Of a DNA stretch of 64,000 bases, positions 51,101-63,177 are shown piece by piece (position 1 is the first letter of the stretch; the number at the start of each line of letters is the position of its first letter). The notes below the pieces were generated by a model. The model made no database searches. It was given only the letters and a program-made list of their open reading frames with translations, and was not told the origin of the DNA. The stretch comes from Atherinomorus stipes (lineage: Eukaryota > Chordata > Actinopteri > Atheriniformes > Atherinidae). A program made the position numbers and the translations under genes. Location of the stretch: contig JALJCO010003053.1 in NCBI GenBank assembly GCA_023101725.1, forward strand, positions 1,619,501-1,683,500, given 5' to 3'.

Positions 51101-52997
51101 TAGTGCTACTGTACAAGCCTGTGGGGGCGGTGTTATGATCTGGGGTTGCTGCAGTTGGTCAGGTCCAGGTTCAGCAACAGTATGAGCTCAAAGAATGAAG
51201 TCAGCTGATACCCGAATATACTGAATGAGCAGGTTATTCCATCAATGGACTTTTTCTTCCCTGATGGCACAGGCATATTCCAAGATGACAATGCCAGGAT
51301 TCATCGGGCTCAAATTGTGAAAGACTGGTTCAGGGAGCATGACACATCATTTTCACACATGGATTGGCCACCACAGAGTCCAGACCTCAACCCCATTGAG
51401 AATCTTTGGGATGTGCGAGAGAGGGCTTTGTGCAGCAGTCAGACTCTCCCATCATCAATGCAAGATCTTGGTGAAAAATTAATGCAACACTGGATGGAAA
51501 TAAATCTTTTGACATTGCAGAAGCTTATCGAAACAATGCCACAGCGAATGCGTGCCGTAATCAAAGCTAAAGGCGGTCCAACAAAGTATTAGAGTGAATG
51601 ACATTTTTTTTTTGGTGGCGACTTTTTTTTTGGCCAGGCAGTGTATATATCTGTGTGTGTGTGAGTGTGTGTATTGTTTAATTTATTATTATTGTTATTA
51701 TGCATTTGTTGAAGTGTGCCATGTTTAAAGGTTAGCATGCTAACATGCTACTCTAAAAAAAACAAGCATATACCTGCTCAATAACTTTGTTGTAATGCTA
51801 ACCTTAGTATTTGGCTTGAAGTACTACTCTAACTTGTACCGTTAAGCTCAGTATTTCTCAACACAAGGTTCTTTTCTCAGGTCGGGGAAGACATGGTAAT
51901 GTTAGGAACTATGGAAAATCTGCCCACAGAAATGAATGGTAAGAGTTGCCCTTTTGCCTGATGCTAATTGGAAATCATGGTGTTATATGAATATCTTAGC
52001 ATATATGCAGTTAATGAAATGCATTGCTTTATTTTTTCTAGCAGCGTATATAAACATAACAGCAAGTTGCAACATGCTGCTAATTTAGCTGCTAATATGA
52101 ACTTTGCTTTTATCCAGATACACCTTGTTTGTTAACCTCTTAATTTTCAGTGTATCCAAGTTTATTGTAACAAAACTTAACCATATAAATATATAGACCC
52201 TGTTAACATGATTATTTAGTCCCACTCACAACATTAGCTGTATTAAGAAATACCATTGTATCTATGTACAGATGATGGAGATCACACAGGTATCATGCTG
52301 ACCCCCATCACGCCATCAGGACCTGAGATGAAAGAACGTCTCATTCATTTTCACCAGAACTACAGACAGAAGATGCAGCATTATGTGCAGCAGTTTGCCC
52401 CAACCTTTGGGGTAAGTGAACCTACCAGGTGGGAGTGTGGTCACCAAGGGAGGACAATAACCAACTGATGAGGAAAACATCAATACAAAATGGCACCATT
52501 GTTGCATCAAACACTGACAACTAATCTCTTTTCCAGGGAGACACTCCTCAGTCTCCGTACCCCCTACTGCGGAAAAAATCAGCTGCACCTCACCGCCTGC
52601 ATAACAACTGCAACATCTTCATCTCACTTTTAAAGGAAAACAGCTATACAGGTACACCTGGATACTGCTACTACTTCGGCTCAAGCTCCTCACAGGTTAG
52701 TGGACAAATGGCAAATTATTTTATTCGAAATGAGTTCATTTAAAACAAAAAGATCTTGAAATATGTTAATAAATGTCCCTCCTGCTCTTCTAGAGTTTAC
52801 GTGAGCTCAGCAGCAAAATTAAAGCTAGCAGTTCATCTGAAGGTGTGTGTCGTGCTGTATCGTTTGAAGATGTGGATGGAGAGGGGGATGGTCCTCCATC
52901 CAAGAGGCTTCGGTTGGACCGTCAGTCCGCTTTGGAGAGGCGGCTGGAACGTGTGGTCAGTGATCGCGCAAAGGTTGGGAACCAGGACCAGGTCTAA
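48101..52997 (+). CDS. rbl2: Compact RB-family pocket protein (p107/p130-like, 520 aa)
   Basis: Pocket proteins bind E2F/DP and repress cell-cycle genes. Hand-built exons: 48101-48174, 48575-48681, 48811-48905, 49110-49247, 49350-49517, 49645-49714, 49805-49905, 49994-50170, 50384-50455, 51881-51938, 52272-52411, 52537-52695, 52794-52997. All splice sites are GT-AG, phases agree, 520 codons plus TAA. Pocket A is about aa 15-195 ([34 protein letters not shown]). A short linker of about 50 aa follows. Pocket B is about aa 250-400 ([51 protein letters not shown]). The C-terminus has [26 protein letters not shown] and [14 protein letters not shown], matching by eye the p107/p130 ends rather than RB1. 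Full p107/p130 proteins are about 1,050-1,140 aa; here the N-terminal cyclin-fold domain and most of the spacer are absent. The ATG has a good context (TTACCATGG), and an in-frame TGA at 48086-48088 in the same exon supports it. The symbol rests on position beside chd9; a p107-like origin is not excluded. Confidence 0.82.
50540..51648 (+). pseudogene. Tc1-like element remnant in rbl2 intron
   Basis: Transposase fragments on the + strand, same sense as the host gene: [33 protein letters not shown] followed by a [36 protein letters not shown] and [11 protein letters not shown], ending GGPTKY. Premature stops and frame changes make it inactive. The right terminus GGCCAGGCAGTGTATA is present near 51648; no left inverted repeat was found, so it is 5'-truncated. 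It sits between exons 50384-50455 and 51881-51938. Confidence 0.85.
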
Positions 52998-55549
52998 CTT
53001 TTCACTCAGCACCTCCAAGTTACTGAGCAGAGTAGAGCATCCAGTCAGCAGGTGTTTGAGGGAAAACAGCACGTCTCTGTCTTCCTTTATAAGCATCTGT
53101 TAAGACACTACCTTCAGGCCGGCGTCTCAGTGGCTCAGTGTTGCAGCAATAATTTGTGCTGCAGAATTAACAGCTGAGTTGGTGACTATGAAGTACTCCA
53201 TCTGTAAGACATTAACACCGTACTTCACAGCTGGTATGGCCTTTTTCCCATCAAACAGGTCTACTTTTGTCTATGCAGTCTGCTCTTTATAGCTTTAGGT
53301 CTACTGGCAAAAGAGTTGCCTTCAATTACTGAATGGACCCAAGTCAATCTGTGCAATCTCTCTGTGTAGACACAAACACTTGGAGCCCAGCAGCTTCAAG
53401 AGTTACCTCCCATTGGAAAAAAGTGCTGCTCGTTTGTGGCTCATCGTGCGTTCAAGTTGTCTCGGAACACGTTTTTCCGAGGTAATTTTCCGAGAAAGTG
53501 ACGCGATGAACTTGTTTTTCCAAGATAGGAGCTCGTAATTTGCAGAGGACCCTGAGATTGTAGATTTAAAGATGGCGGCATCCAGTTCCATTGTTGTGTC
53601 CATTAAACTTCTATGAGATTTTCTGATCATAATTTCCAAGTGTAAACAGCACCGAATTGTTATTGAATTTTACGGTCTCACAGCGTCTTTTTTTTTTCTT
53701 TAAAACGTGGCGTGATTATGTGTTGTTTATTAAACACACACAGAATTTAGCTGGTGTTATCATGGTAACAGTGTTATAACGTCTGTTATTTTTCTAGAAA
53801 TGTGTTCATTTCTCGCTGTTCTAGCTCACAAATAGGTTGTTTTGGAGATTAGAAGTGGGATAAACAGAAATTGTCTGCCCCTGATCTCATTTATATCTGA
53901 GACGTAGACAATTATGAGATCTCTTCTGTTAATCCCACTTCTCAAGTATGGCTCAAATAGTTATCTCAACTCAACCTTCTTTGTCTCAGTGATGTCTTTT
54001 CTCTTTTTAACTCACATCTTGCTCCTAAGGAACCCTTAGGAGTAGTAAATCAGAAACAAATGATCAGAGAATGATACCATTATGAGAAGCTCAAACTGAT
54101 CTCAGAGAGGAGATTGAGCAGCACCTTTTTCCTATAAGCTGCAAAGTCTTCTTTATTCATTAGGTGCTCCACTCTTGGTTAGGTCAGTCCAATAGTGGGG
54201 TGAAAACTACCCCACTTTTAGATGATCTTGTTATAAGCTGAACTTATCTGATTTAGTTTTAAATGGAATTTTAAATTTCAGGAATCCGCTATGTTTTTCC
54301 TGAAGCCTCAAGTCAGGCATCCTCTAAATATGTTGCATCAGGTTTTAAAGGGGTTTACATGGAAATCTGCTGAAGTGCTGTGATAACTGGTACCTACTAT
54401 GCAAATCCTGGTTTTAATGTCATGGATGTTTGTTGAATGTGGGGATTTACAAATGTTTTCCTTTTTTCTAGTCCATCTCTTTTACTCACTGATATTATGT
54501 AAGTGTTGATTTCATGTGTCTTTGTGTCGAATACTTTCAAGAACTATCCCAAAGAAAAAAAAATTAATGAATGAATGAGTCAATGAATCAATAAAAAACT
54601 ATTTGATGTTCTTCTAAACAAACCAGTGTGAGACACACTAAAAAACTGTTGTTGTGTTGTTATCTTAAACTTATTCTGAAGCTTAAAAATCATTTCAAGC
54701 TAAAAGAAAAGTTTAATAGGGGCTGTTTTTCCTATATTGATAGAGAGCTATTATTTATAAAGCTTTTTTTGGGTTAACTTTATTGTTTTAACTACTGCTT
54801 GTTACAAATGAGTATCATATCAAAGGCCTCTCAAGAAAAAAAGTTAATTTGTTTTTCATTTTAGCGATATATATTTTTATTTTTCCCCAATATGTGGAGG
54901 TGTTTTTTTTAAATGAGCTATAAACAACTAAAGCAAAAACAACAACAAAATGAACAAAGTTCATAACAGCTCTGATCTATACATTTTTCATGAGCACTTA
55001 AGTACAAACTAGAGATTGAAAGAAGGACCTTAGTTTATTAAACATAATGTTCATAAGTGTTGAAGCATCATGGAGTTGTTCAAAAGAAGGTTTGGAGTCC
55101 AGATTTTCTCACCCTGTCAGCTATTCTGGAGAAAATCAATCCATGATCAGAAAATGTTCCCTCTTGCAAAATATTTCTGTAAATTTGACATGAGAAAATG
55201 TATATGCAGCATTATTACATGTTTGGACTCGTCTTGTTAAATGTGAACTTAAATGTTTTCTTTCTGCAAAATCACAAGTCTTTGTTCTCGTGTATCACCA
55301 TAAACCCCACCAACTGTTAATGAAAGATGTTTTTAACAAGAACACATTTGTTTTGTTGAGTCTGAGGATTTTTAATACTTAAATCTTTTGGTAGACATAT
55401 GACAGTTGCTACCAACAAAATTTGTTTGCACGATGTCCATTATGCTTATGATAAACATTTACTTCTGTCCATTGTGGGAAAGTTGGTAACAACCAACACC
55501 TGCTTCTCTTCAGTGTTTATCAGTAACCATGCTCTGGCTTGCCTCAGGG
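52998..55549. other. 3' flank of rbl2, sparse repeats
   Basis: The 3' UTR presumably starts here; no strong AATAAA was assigned. 53843-53946 contains an inverted pair (AGAAGTGGGATAAACAGAAA against CTGTTAATCCCACTTCT), probably a small MITE. 53430-53560 has a GTTTTTCCGAGG-type repeat. Otherwise featureless AT-rich DNA. Confidence 0.4.
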
Positions 55550-55789
55550 TTAATTCTCAACTATAATTGCCTGTGAGGTAATTGTAAAAAAGGAAGTGTG
55601 ATACAGCAGACAAAGCCCTGTAACATAAAACCAACACACGGCCAAATAAACACAACAGAAAGTCTCTAGGTTGCCATAGAGAATAACGCCGCCTGAGCCC
55701 ACAACACAGATTTGAAGGTGACAGGGACCTGGAAGTCTGGGGACTGCCAGCAGCTGGTCAGCGCTCTGCACTCACTGAGATTTAACAAA

Positions 55790-55966
55790 ATGGGTTGCAA
55801 CACAAGCAGGGGCAACACTGTGGTGGACCCATGTGAAACACCAAAGGAAAGGCCGAACACTGCCACGTCTGCCAAAGAGGCGTCTGACAAGGAAACAGAT
55901 GGAACAACAGAAATGGGAAAGAATGAAGAAGAGACGGAGAGCTCTAGCTCAGTGCCACCAACTTAA
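55790..55966 (+). CDS. Small putative lipid-anchored protein (MGCNTS start, 58 aa)
   Basis: Intact 58-codon ORF. Residues 1-6 are MGCNTS: Gly2 and Ser6 fit the N-myristoylation consensus and Cys3 is a typical adjacent palmitoylation site. The rest is hydrophilic, Lys/Glu/Thr/Ser-rich, with no hydrophobic segment and an acidic/Ser end (EEETESSSSVPPT). This resembles the general design of small membrane-tethered adaptors. The family is not recognised. The start context (AACAAAATGG) is good. A longer in-frame start at 55712 exists, but it would bury the lipidation signal. A donor-like CAA|GTAAGA follows the stop by about 13 bases, so the exon may continue as spliced UTR. It may be one exon of a larger gene or a chance ORF; a conserved gene is plausible because the window has no other good ORF nearby. 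Confidence 0.45.
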   Translation: MGCNTSRGNTVVDPCETPKERPNTATSAKEASDKETDGTTEMGKNEEETESSSSVPPT

Positions 55967-55978
55967 ATCTGTTCTCCA

Positions 55979-58782
55979 AGTAAGATGAATTACCTAAAGG
56001 GTCTCCTAAATATGAAACACTTATTACCTGAATTTTTCCTTTTTATTCTCCTTTTGATTCTATCAGCAGTTGAGGATGTAGTGCCTCTGCATAAAGAAAG
56101 CAATTTATGACCATTGCACAGGGTCACTTTGATACAGTCACCTCTGTAACTTGACTGCCGTGCTTCTCCGGGGCCGTTTGACATGACAAATGGGTAAAGC
56201 GGTGACTGAGATGGGCTCTGTTGTGTCTGTGGCGCTGTGTGTACAGATTGGCCTGTCCGAGGGTGAAGGAGGGCCTGTCAGCGGGAGGAGGCGACGTTGC
56301 ACTACTGTCCATCAACCTCTGTGTCATCTTAGCCAGCCACACAGACTCGACTACATCCACTTCTGAAGAAATCCATCTATGTTCATGTTCCAGAAACTAT
56401 TCAATGATAAATGTGCTGCTTTAAATCACGACTTGTGCTGTTTTTGTACCTGTGCTGCCTTTAGGTGCTTATAGATTTTTGCACACACCCCTGCGGCACA
56501 CTTTGCATCCCCTCTTTTTTTGTTGAGTTTTTTTCCTTTTTTTGTTTTGTTTCCACAGCCATCCACACACCTCTGGTCAGGACTGATAGTTGCAACACAC
56601 TCTTTCAAACCCTTCCAGATGTGCTGCAGGCTGAAGCAGCAACCCTTTAAGATAGTCAGCTTATGATTTCAGCTGCAGGTGTCTCGCAGCTTTCAACTAG
56701 AACTAGAACACACGTTTTGCAAATCAGGAGACTGTGAATGTTATTCATGAGGACAGTCGGAGGCAGCAAGTTCTTTACAAAGCAAATAAACTGGTGCCAA
56801 GAGGTGGGTTGAAAAGATGTTCCAGTAGTTTGCTGCTTTCGCCAGCAGAGGGCACAAACACACAGCGAGACACTTCCTTCGGTCTCCACCAGGGAGCAGA
56901 AGCGATCTTCCCACGGTGCTGTCAGACATCTGAGCCTGGCTCCATTTGCTGAAGACATTTAATCTAAAATATAGGTTGTAAGTTTATTACCAGCTACTGA
57001 ATGGAGCTGGAATGGAATAGCCATTTTACAAAGCCATATCAAAAATACCCATCTCCGAGGCAGTGGGAAATTACATGAAAATATTACCATTATACAAATG
57101 GAAAGTGTGATTGAATAATGTGCTGGAGAAGATAAATGAAAAGCACTTTGTTGGAAAACGTGGTACTAAATAGGTTTTTAATTTCAGAAGTGGGATAAAA
57201 GAAGCGCATTTTTACCCCTTTTCCACTGCCAATTGATTAGTGGATCCACACCTGCATGTAGAGAGGGGGGCCTTATCGTCTCATTATCAGTTAATTAATA
57301 TGCGCACACACATGCCAATTATCTTTCCTCTGCAATTTAACAGAAATGAGACATTGATGTTTTAATGGTGCTGGGATGGATAACCTCTGCTGCTTTTAAG
57401 ACAAGGCAGGCACATTGATTGACATAACTGAGAAATGTTAAGAGAGACAATTGAATTAAGAACAACCTGAAATGTTTGATTGCTATATTATCACTTCGCA
57501 GCAGCGGGGGCCATTTTCTGTTGCTTTTCTGGGGGCTGTAATCCTGATCTACAGTTTTTGATTAAGTGTCTTGTGAAAGACATAAAAAGGGCAACGCCGA
57601 TGGTGCAGTACAGTATATGTTTATATATATAAATATTTCCCAATGAGAATCCATTACGGAGGCATTTTATTTGAAGGACATGCAGAATTACATTTTTCCG
57701 CTGTGCCATGACTATTAAAGGACCCAAGGCCACGCCAAGTGAAGCAAAAACCAAGATGAAAGTTTTATTAATCATTATTTGGTTTAGAATAGTGGGTGCA
57801 CCCAATTTATGTCCATGAGTCACAGGCCAGAGTTGTGTGCCAGTGAAATAGGCAATATTGTGGAGGGAAGCTCTATTGACATTTTTCATTTCTACATAAA
57901 TGCGCTTGGTTGCACTTTATGCCCAAGGCTGTTAGTTTCATTTATTTATTTATTTTCTAAATCTGTGCTATTTGAGCTTAAAATGCTCAAATTTTTGGAA
58001 TGATGATTTATGTTTTTGTTATTTCTAAGCAAAGAAGAAGAACTTCCTGTTGAATCCAAGTCTATGATCAATGACTTTTCCATACTTAAAAACATTACAG
58101 AGGACAAACTGGTGTCTCTGGAGGCAGCTGCTTACAGGACTGTGCCAAAAAAAAAAAAGAGAGAGAGAGAGGGTTAAGGGAATATGAGAGGACAACTTAA
58201 AAAAAAAAAAAAAGAATCTGAGGCTTAATCTTCTTACTCAGTAATGGTCCATATGATACATATAATGGGTTGCCACAAATATTCACAAGTAGCGTTCTTA
58301 TTTTCTCCCAGACTCTCTTTAAAGATGCATTCTTCACAGGGTATCTTTTGTGAATATATGATCAGAGGCACAACAGCTCCGGTCTTTAATCTTACACTGG
58401 CCTTGAAGAATGTCACAGATCCCACCACCCCTCCCTCCTCCTCCTCTTCCTTCTTCTCCTCCGACTGCTCCATCCCCAAAACTGCAGGCTACAGAGATCG
58501 TCCCATTCACACTGAGCTGCTATGAACTTGTCTCTGGATGTCAAGTTTCTTCATTTGTGTGTGTTTTTAGAGACTTTAAAAAAAAAAACTTGTCATGGCC
58601 GTCTGAGTCTACTGGGTGCTGCTTTGTAAACAGCTGATTGAACTAAAAGAACAAGCTTTGGACTTATTTAGTTCATCCCAAATCTTAAACTTGAGTCACT
58701 TTAAAGTTGATTAGTTATCAACTTTAGCCAAAAGACAGAATAATAAGTGAAAAAACAAGCGAGTATCTCAGACTGTCTCAAC
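55979..58782. other. Gene-poor interval, nothing firm
   Basis: No exon-like homology was recognised. A-run and (GA)n at about 58148-58175 and an A run near 58200 are the only clear simple repeats. ORFs on both strands near 56650-56950 and 57490-57890 look accidental. Confidence 0.45.
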
Positions 58783-59453
58783 TACGGATGCACAATATTG
58801 GAATTTTGGCCGATATCAGATATGCAGATACTTTAAAACCCATGTGGCCGATAACCGATATTGATACCTATACCGATATTAAAGCTGAACAAAAAATAAG
58901 CAGTCATTGCAAATAGCAGTTTTGTTATTCGTTTCTGACACTTTGAAAAATAAGAGTTAGAAAAAATATTGATACACTGGAATATCACGATATTTCATAT
59001 GCCAATATCAAATAGATATTTAAAAACATGGTATCTATCTATTTTACTTACAAAGTCTCATGAAATTTCATCGTTTAGTTACAAAATCTCATGATATTTC
59101 ATGAATTCCTGCAAGATTTTGTAACAGAATGATAAAATATCGCGAGATCTCGTTAGTAAAATAGATCAATACCATGTTTTTAAATGTCAATATGATATCA
59201 GCGTATGAAAATATCTTGATATTTTAGTGTATAAATATTTTTTTACCACCCCTAGTCTTTAGAAGTTTTTAAGTCAGTAAAAAAGAAGTTTTTGAAGAAG
59301 TTTTTTTTTTTTTTTTTTAGACTTTAGAAAGTATCGGTTAAGTATCCGTTAAGTATCGGTTAAATATCGGTGGGGTGGCTGATGTTCGATACTCAGTTTT
59401 AAGGCTGATATAGGCCGATACTGATATGGGGCCGATTATATCGTGCATCCCCA
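58783..59453. repeat. Composite nested hAT-type MITE, copy B
   Basis: Outer ends TACGGATGCACAATATTGG and ATATCGTGCATCCCCA. The exact 8-bp target duplication GTCTCAAC is at 58775-58782 and 59454-59461. An inner MITE (about 58957-59254) matches the inner MITE of copy A at 26682-26983. Copy B is in the opposite orientation and lacks the purine-rich expansion. Confidence 0.88.
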
Positions 59454-59579
59454 GTCTCAACACTTTGCTTTAATTAGTAACAGTAAAACAGAATATATTA
59501 TTACTATCCCCATTGCCAAAGGACTTCAGTTCTGAAATCTGTGGATGTGACCATACAAAAAGGAAACTGGGGATACCAT

Positions 59580-60310
59580 CAGGGCTGTACCATTAGCTTT
59601 TTCACCAGGAGCACTAGTGCTCCCAAATGAAAAAATTTAGGAGCACAGAAAAAAATTTAGGAGCACTATGAATTTTCTTAAATAGCACATTTAAATATTA
59701 ATAATAATAATTAACATTAGCCCAGACAATAGGCCAAATGATGCATTACACCGAGAAACAAACAGTTTTAAATACAGAGAACTTCCCTGTCCCACAGTTC
59801 TTTGTTGTCCAGTCACCTGGTACACTTGGCTGTGTCTATCCTGCAGTCCACAGCAGGATTTGGTCTGGGAGGGGTTGGTCTGGGTCAGGTGGGCTTTGGT
59901 ACGGATGTTGATTTTACATTATGCATTGTTGTTAAAAAGGGCACCAAACTGGTGTTACAGCAAAACCTGTGACCCATGAAAACGGTTAACCTATGACCTG
60001 GTCCACGTGGACCTCCTGACAGCAGACAGCCTCCACCAGCGCTGAACAGCAGCCGCTCCCACAGGTGCAGCCAACCCGCTCAGATCAGCCCCGGCTTCCT
60101 CTTTAGTCACGCAGCCTACAGGCAGGAAAGCATCTGCAACAGGATCTGGATGCTGGACTGGCCTTTCAGCTTCACCTTTTATTATGACCATCTTCTAAAT
60201 TGAGTGACGGCTTGTTAGTTGTTGTGTAGCTAGTGATGCCGATGGGTTCAATGTGGAACTGAAGCGTAAACCAACTCAGTGACTTCAAAGCTGCCGCACG
60301 GCGGCGTCCT
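59580..60310. repeat. Repeat-like segment (GGAGCACTAGTGCTCC start)
   Basis: Begins with GGGCTGTACCATTAGC and a palindromic GGAGCACTAGTGCTCC, a style of hAT-like ends in fish. The right end was not found and 59991-60191 is GC-richer without a recognised protein. Confidence 0.3.
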
Positions 60311-62710
60311 GACCATAAAAACATAAAAAGTTGCTACATTTTTCTCTGATATGCTCATATTTTTAATAAAGTTCATGTCAGATCATTTTCAGTGTTTAGG
60401 TGTTTTTATACATGAAATATGTTCTTCAGTTCTTTTCTACCTGCTTGTACCTACAAATACAAACATGAACACCATCAAGTCTGATATGGAGGGATAGGTA
60501 GTGTCTGCTTAAGGCTCGGGAACTGACCAATCAGAGCAAACTTAACTTTTCCTGGGGCACATTTACATTTTTACAGAAAAAAAAACGCCAAAATATGTGG
60601 CTTTAGATAGTTATTTGCAGCTGGTTCATGAAAAATCTAAGCTTGCAAACTAGTAACTAGTAATTTATGACATTAAGCTGTGCTGAGAAGGCCTTGTTAG
60701 TGTGTTGCATTTAATAATAAAACAGATGGACGTGTATTTTTCTTCATTCAATAGTCTGAATGTTACACTAAGGACACATGATGGTGATAAATTTGAAAGT
60801 GAAGCATAACTACAGTAAGTACACTTATTAGTCTTACATCTGTCTTTCCCTCTATCAGTGAAAAATAAATCTGAGGAAATACAGAAAGAGTCCAGAGGTA
60901 GACACTATCTTTTCTGGATGGTAAACAATAGTAATCCCAGAAAGATCATATTTATTATATATTTAATAATATGTATACTTTTGGAGATGCATAAATAAGC
61001 AAGCATAAAAAAGTAATCTTGAACAATGGAGAAAAAGTCCCCGAAGCAGAACCACTCACAATCCATCGCACTCCCTGCTTCCAAAGTGGTCCACTAAAAG
61101 TCAACCACAAATTAATATGTGGACTGAGATATCTTATCATTAAGTTTTTTTTTTTTGTTTTTTTGTCAAATGTCATAGCAATGAAAAGTCTGTAGGACAC
61201 TGCAAATAGATTATGAACGAGTGGAAAACCCTATAAAGTCCTGAAGGCAAATAAGATTTAGCAGATGATAAAGGTCAGGGTGCTGGAGGAGAGATATGCC
61301 GAGGCATGGGGACAAGGATGACTTGATTATCCTGGATGGGAGCACAAAGAGACATGTCCTTTTGCAAAGGGGTTAGGAAATAAATATCATCCTCTAATAA
61401 CAGAAGCAAAAGTGCCAGCTGTGAATTAATGGGAACTCATAAAAGCAGGAATTTTCTTCAAACAAAATGAAAAAAAAAAAAAGTTGTTGTAATTTTTGTG
61501 TTACCCTACATATTTGTGTACAGGAATCAAGTTTTTCCATGCCTAACTATTTATCAAATTTTCTAAAAAAGGTTTTGAAGCTTAACGTATCATTTTTACA
61601 TAATATCTGTTCATTTGGATGTCCTGCTGTGACCAACTGAATGCCCAGGGGCTTATAATAAATTCTAATCTATTACAAATAATTTCATTTTCAGAAAAAA
61701 AAAACAGTTTTTTAATGTGCAACTAATAATTCCTTTGTAAATTACAGATTAATGTTTGATGAGTTAATCTTCCCAGAATGAGTGGAAGGTACTGAAGGTA
61801 TACGTGACAGGAGCTCAGTGGCAGCTGAAATCTTTCCATACGGTTGTTTCTGAACACATAGTGTGTGCACTCTGTTCATGTAGCCCAACACCTTTAAAAG
61901 GAAATGGTGAAAAATATGAAATTGTACTCTAAATGTCATTCATTCAGCTGAGATGTCGGGGTGACCTTCAGCAGAATCTACTCCTCTATTGTGAACGTGG
62001 ATGAGTGTTCTGTGTGAAATATCAAATTTGATAAGAAAAAAAGCCCGTGTGAAAGCGAATATGTGATGGAGGACACTATATGGCCGTATGTCAGATGCGA
62101 CTCTGTTATCTACACAGATTGGATTGCTATTGTGTATCACAGAGTTTGTGTTGTTGCTTTGTTTTTGTTGTCAGATAACCTCTGGATGCAAGATAAAGCA
62201 TAACCCCACGTAGATTTAGATTTATTTCAGGGAGTTGGATGTTTTAGCTTGAGGAGAGAAGAGAGATGACTTACCACCAAATCAAAGAAGTAAGACAGAA
62301 GAAATGCAAGAGTGGTGCAAGATTGACAATTATTGCCAGAAATTGCTCATTTCCATTTTTTCGGTGTTTATTGTGATAAAAGTGGTGCTCTGGCTTTAAA
62401 ACGCTGCAGATGCTCTGGCAAGTTTCTTTTAATTAGATTTGAGATGCTGCAAATAGACAGAACCTGATTATAGTGATTGTTTTACAAACAATGAGACCAA
62501 GCCGTGATTGTGGGTGGAAGACTTTGACTTGGCAAGCTTTGAACACAAAGAGCATTTTTTTCACATTTATTTATTTTTTTCAAAGTTTGCTATTTACAGG
62601 CTACAGCTGTATTTGCATTGTTTACTTATTTTCTTATATTTTCATCATTGTTTGCATCACATTTGACAAAATTAGCACAATAATGCTTTAAATAAATCAG
62701 TATACAGTAA
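60311..62710. other. Gene-poor interval, nothing recognised
   Basis: AT-rich non-coding sequence without recognisable exons, RNA genes or transposon termini. Confidence 0.5.
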
Positions 62711-63177
62711 TTAAAGGTACAGTGTGTTATGTGTTTATTTTTTTTTTTAGAATAAATAATTTCTATCTACCTGTTGGGGGTGCACATACTGTATGGAGCC
62801 TGCAATATTTGTTCCACCATTGTTACTACCGTGTCCCTGAATGGACTAAGCAATGTGTGTGAAGTGAGAACCCTCTGAACTTGAAAACTGCAGTAGCAGC
62901 TTTGTTTAATGAGAGTTAGCGCACTGTTTGGGATAAGTATTGTCTTAAAAGACATTAAAAATAGTTACTCATAGTGCAGTCACAGCTACATCTGAGACCA
63001 CTGGATCCACTTACAGATGAAAACATCTTTATGTTTGTGAAAATTTTGGCCACTAACGGCCACCATACATTCACAACAGTGCTTGGAATATGAAGTCATT
63101 GGAAAGAAAGCATCTTTTCTTTCAAATACCCATCTTTACCACTAGATGTCAGTAATTCTCAAAAACTGTACCTTTAA
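62711..63177. repeat. TTAA-flanked MITE, left of a pair
   Basis: Left end TTAAAGGTACAGTGTG and right end CTGTACCTTTAA are inverted. About 467 bp with no ORF. TTAA flanks suggest piggyBac-style target choice, but the transposase is unknown. Confidence 0.75.

Noticed and set aside
51245..51592. 115-codon ORF as an alternative rbl2 exon
   Set aside because: Encodes the C-terminal part of a Tc1-like transposase ([15 protein letters not shown]) within an intron; no splice sites link it to the pocket gene.
52833..53096. 87-codon minus-strand ORF overlapping the last pocket-protein exon
   Set aside because: Half of it is the shadow of the rbl2 exon; only the part beyond 52998 could have independent meaning, and it is broken by stops upstream.
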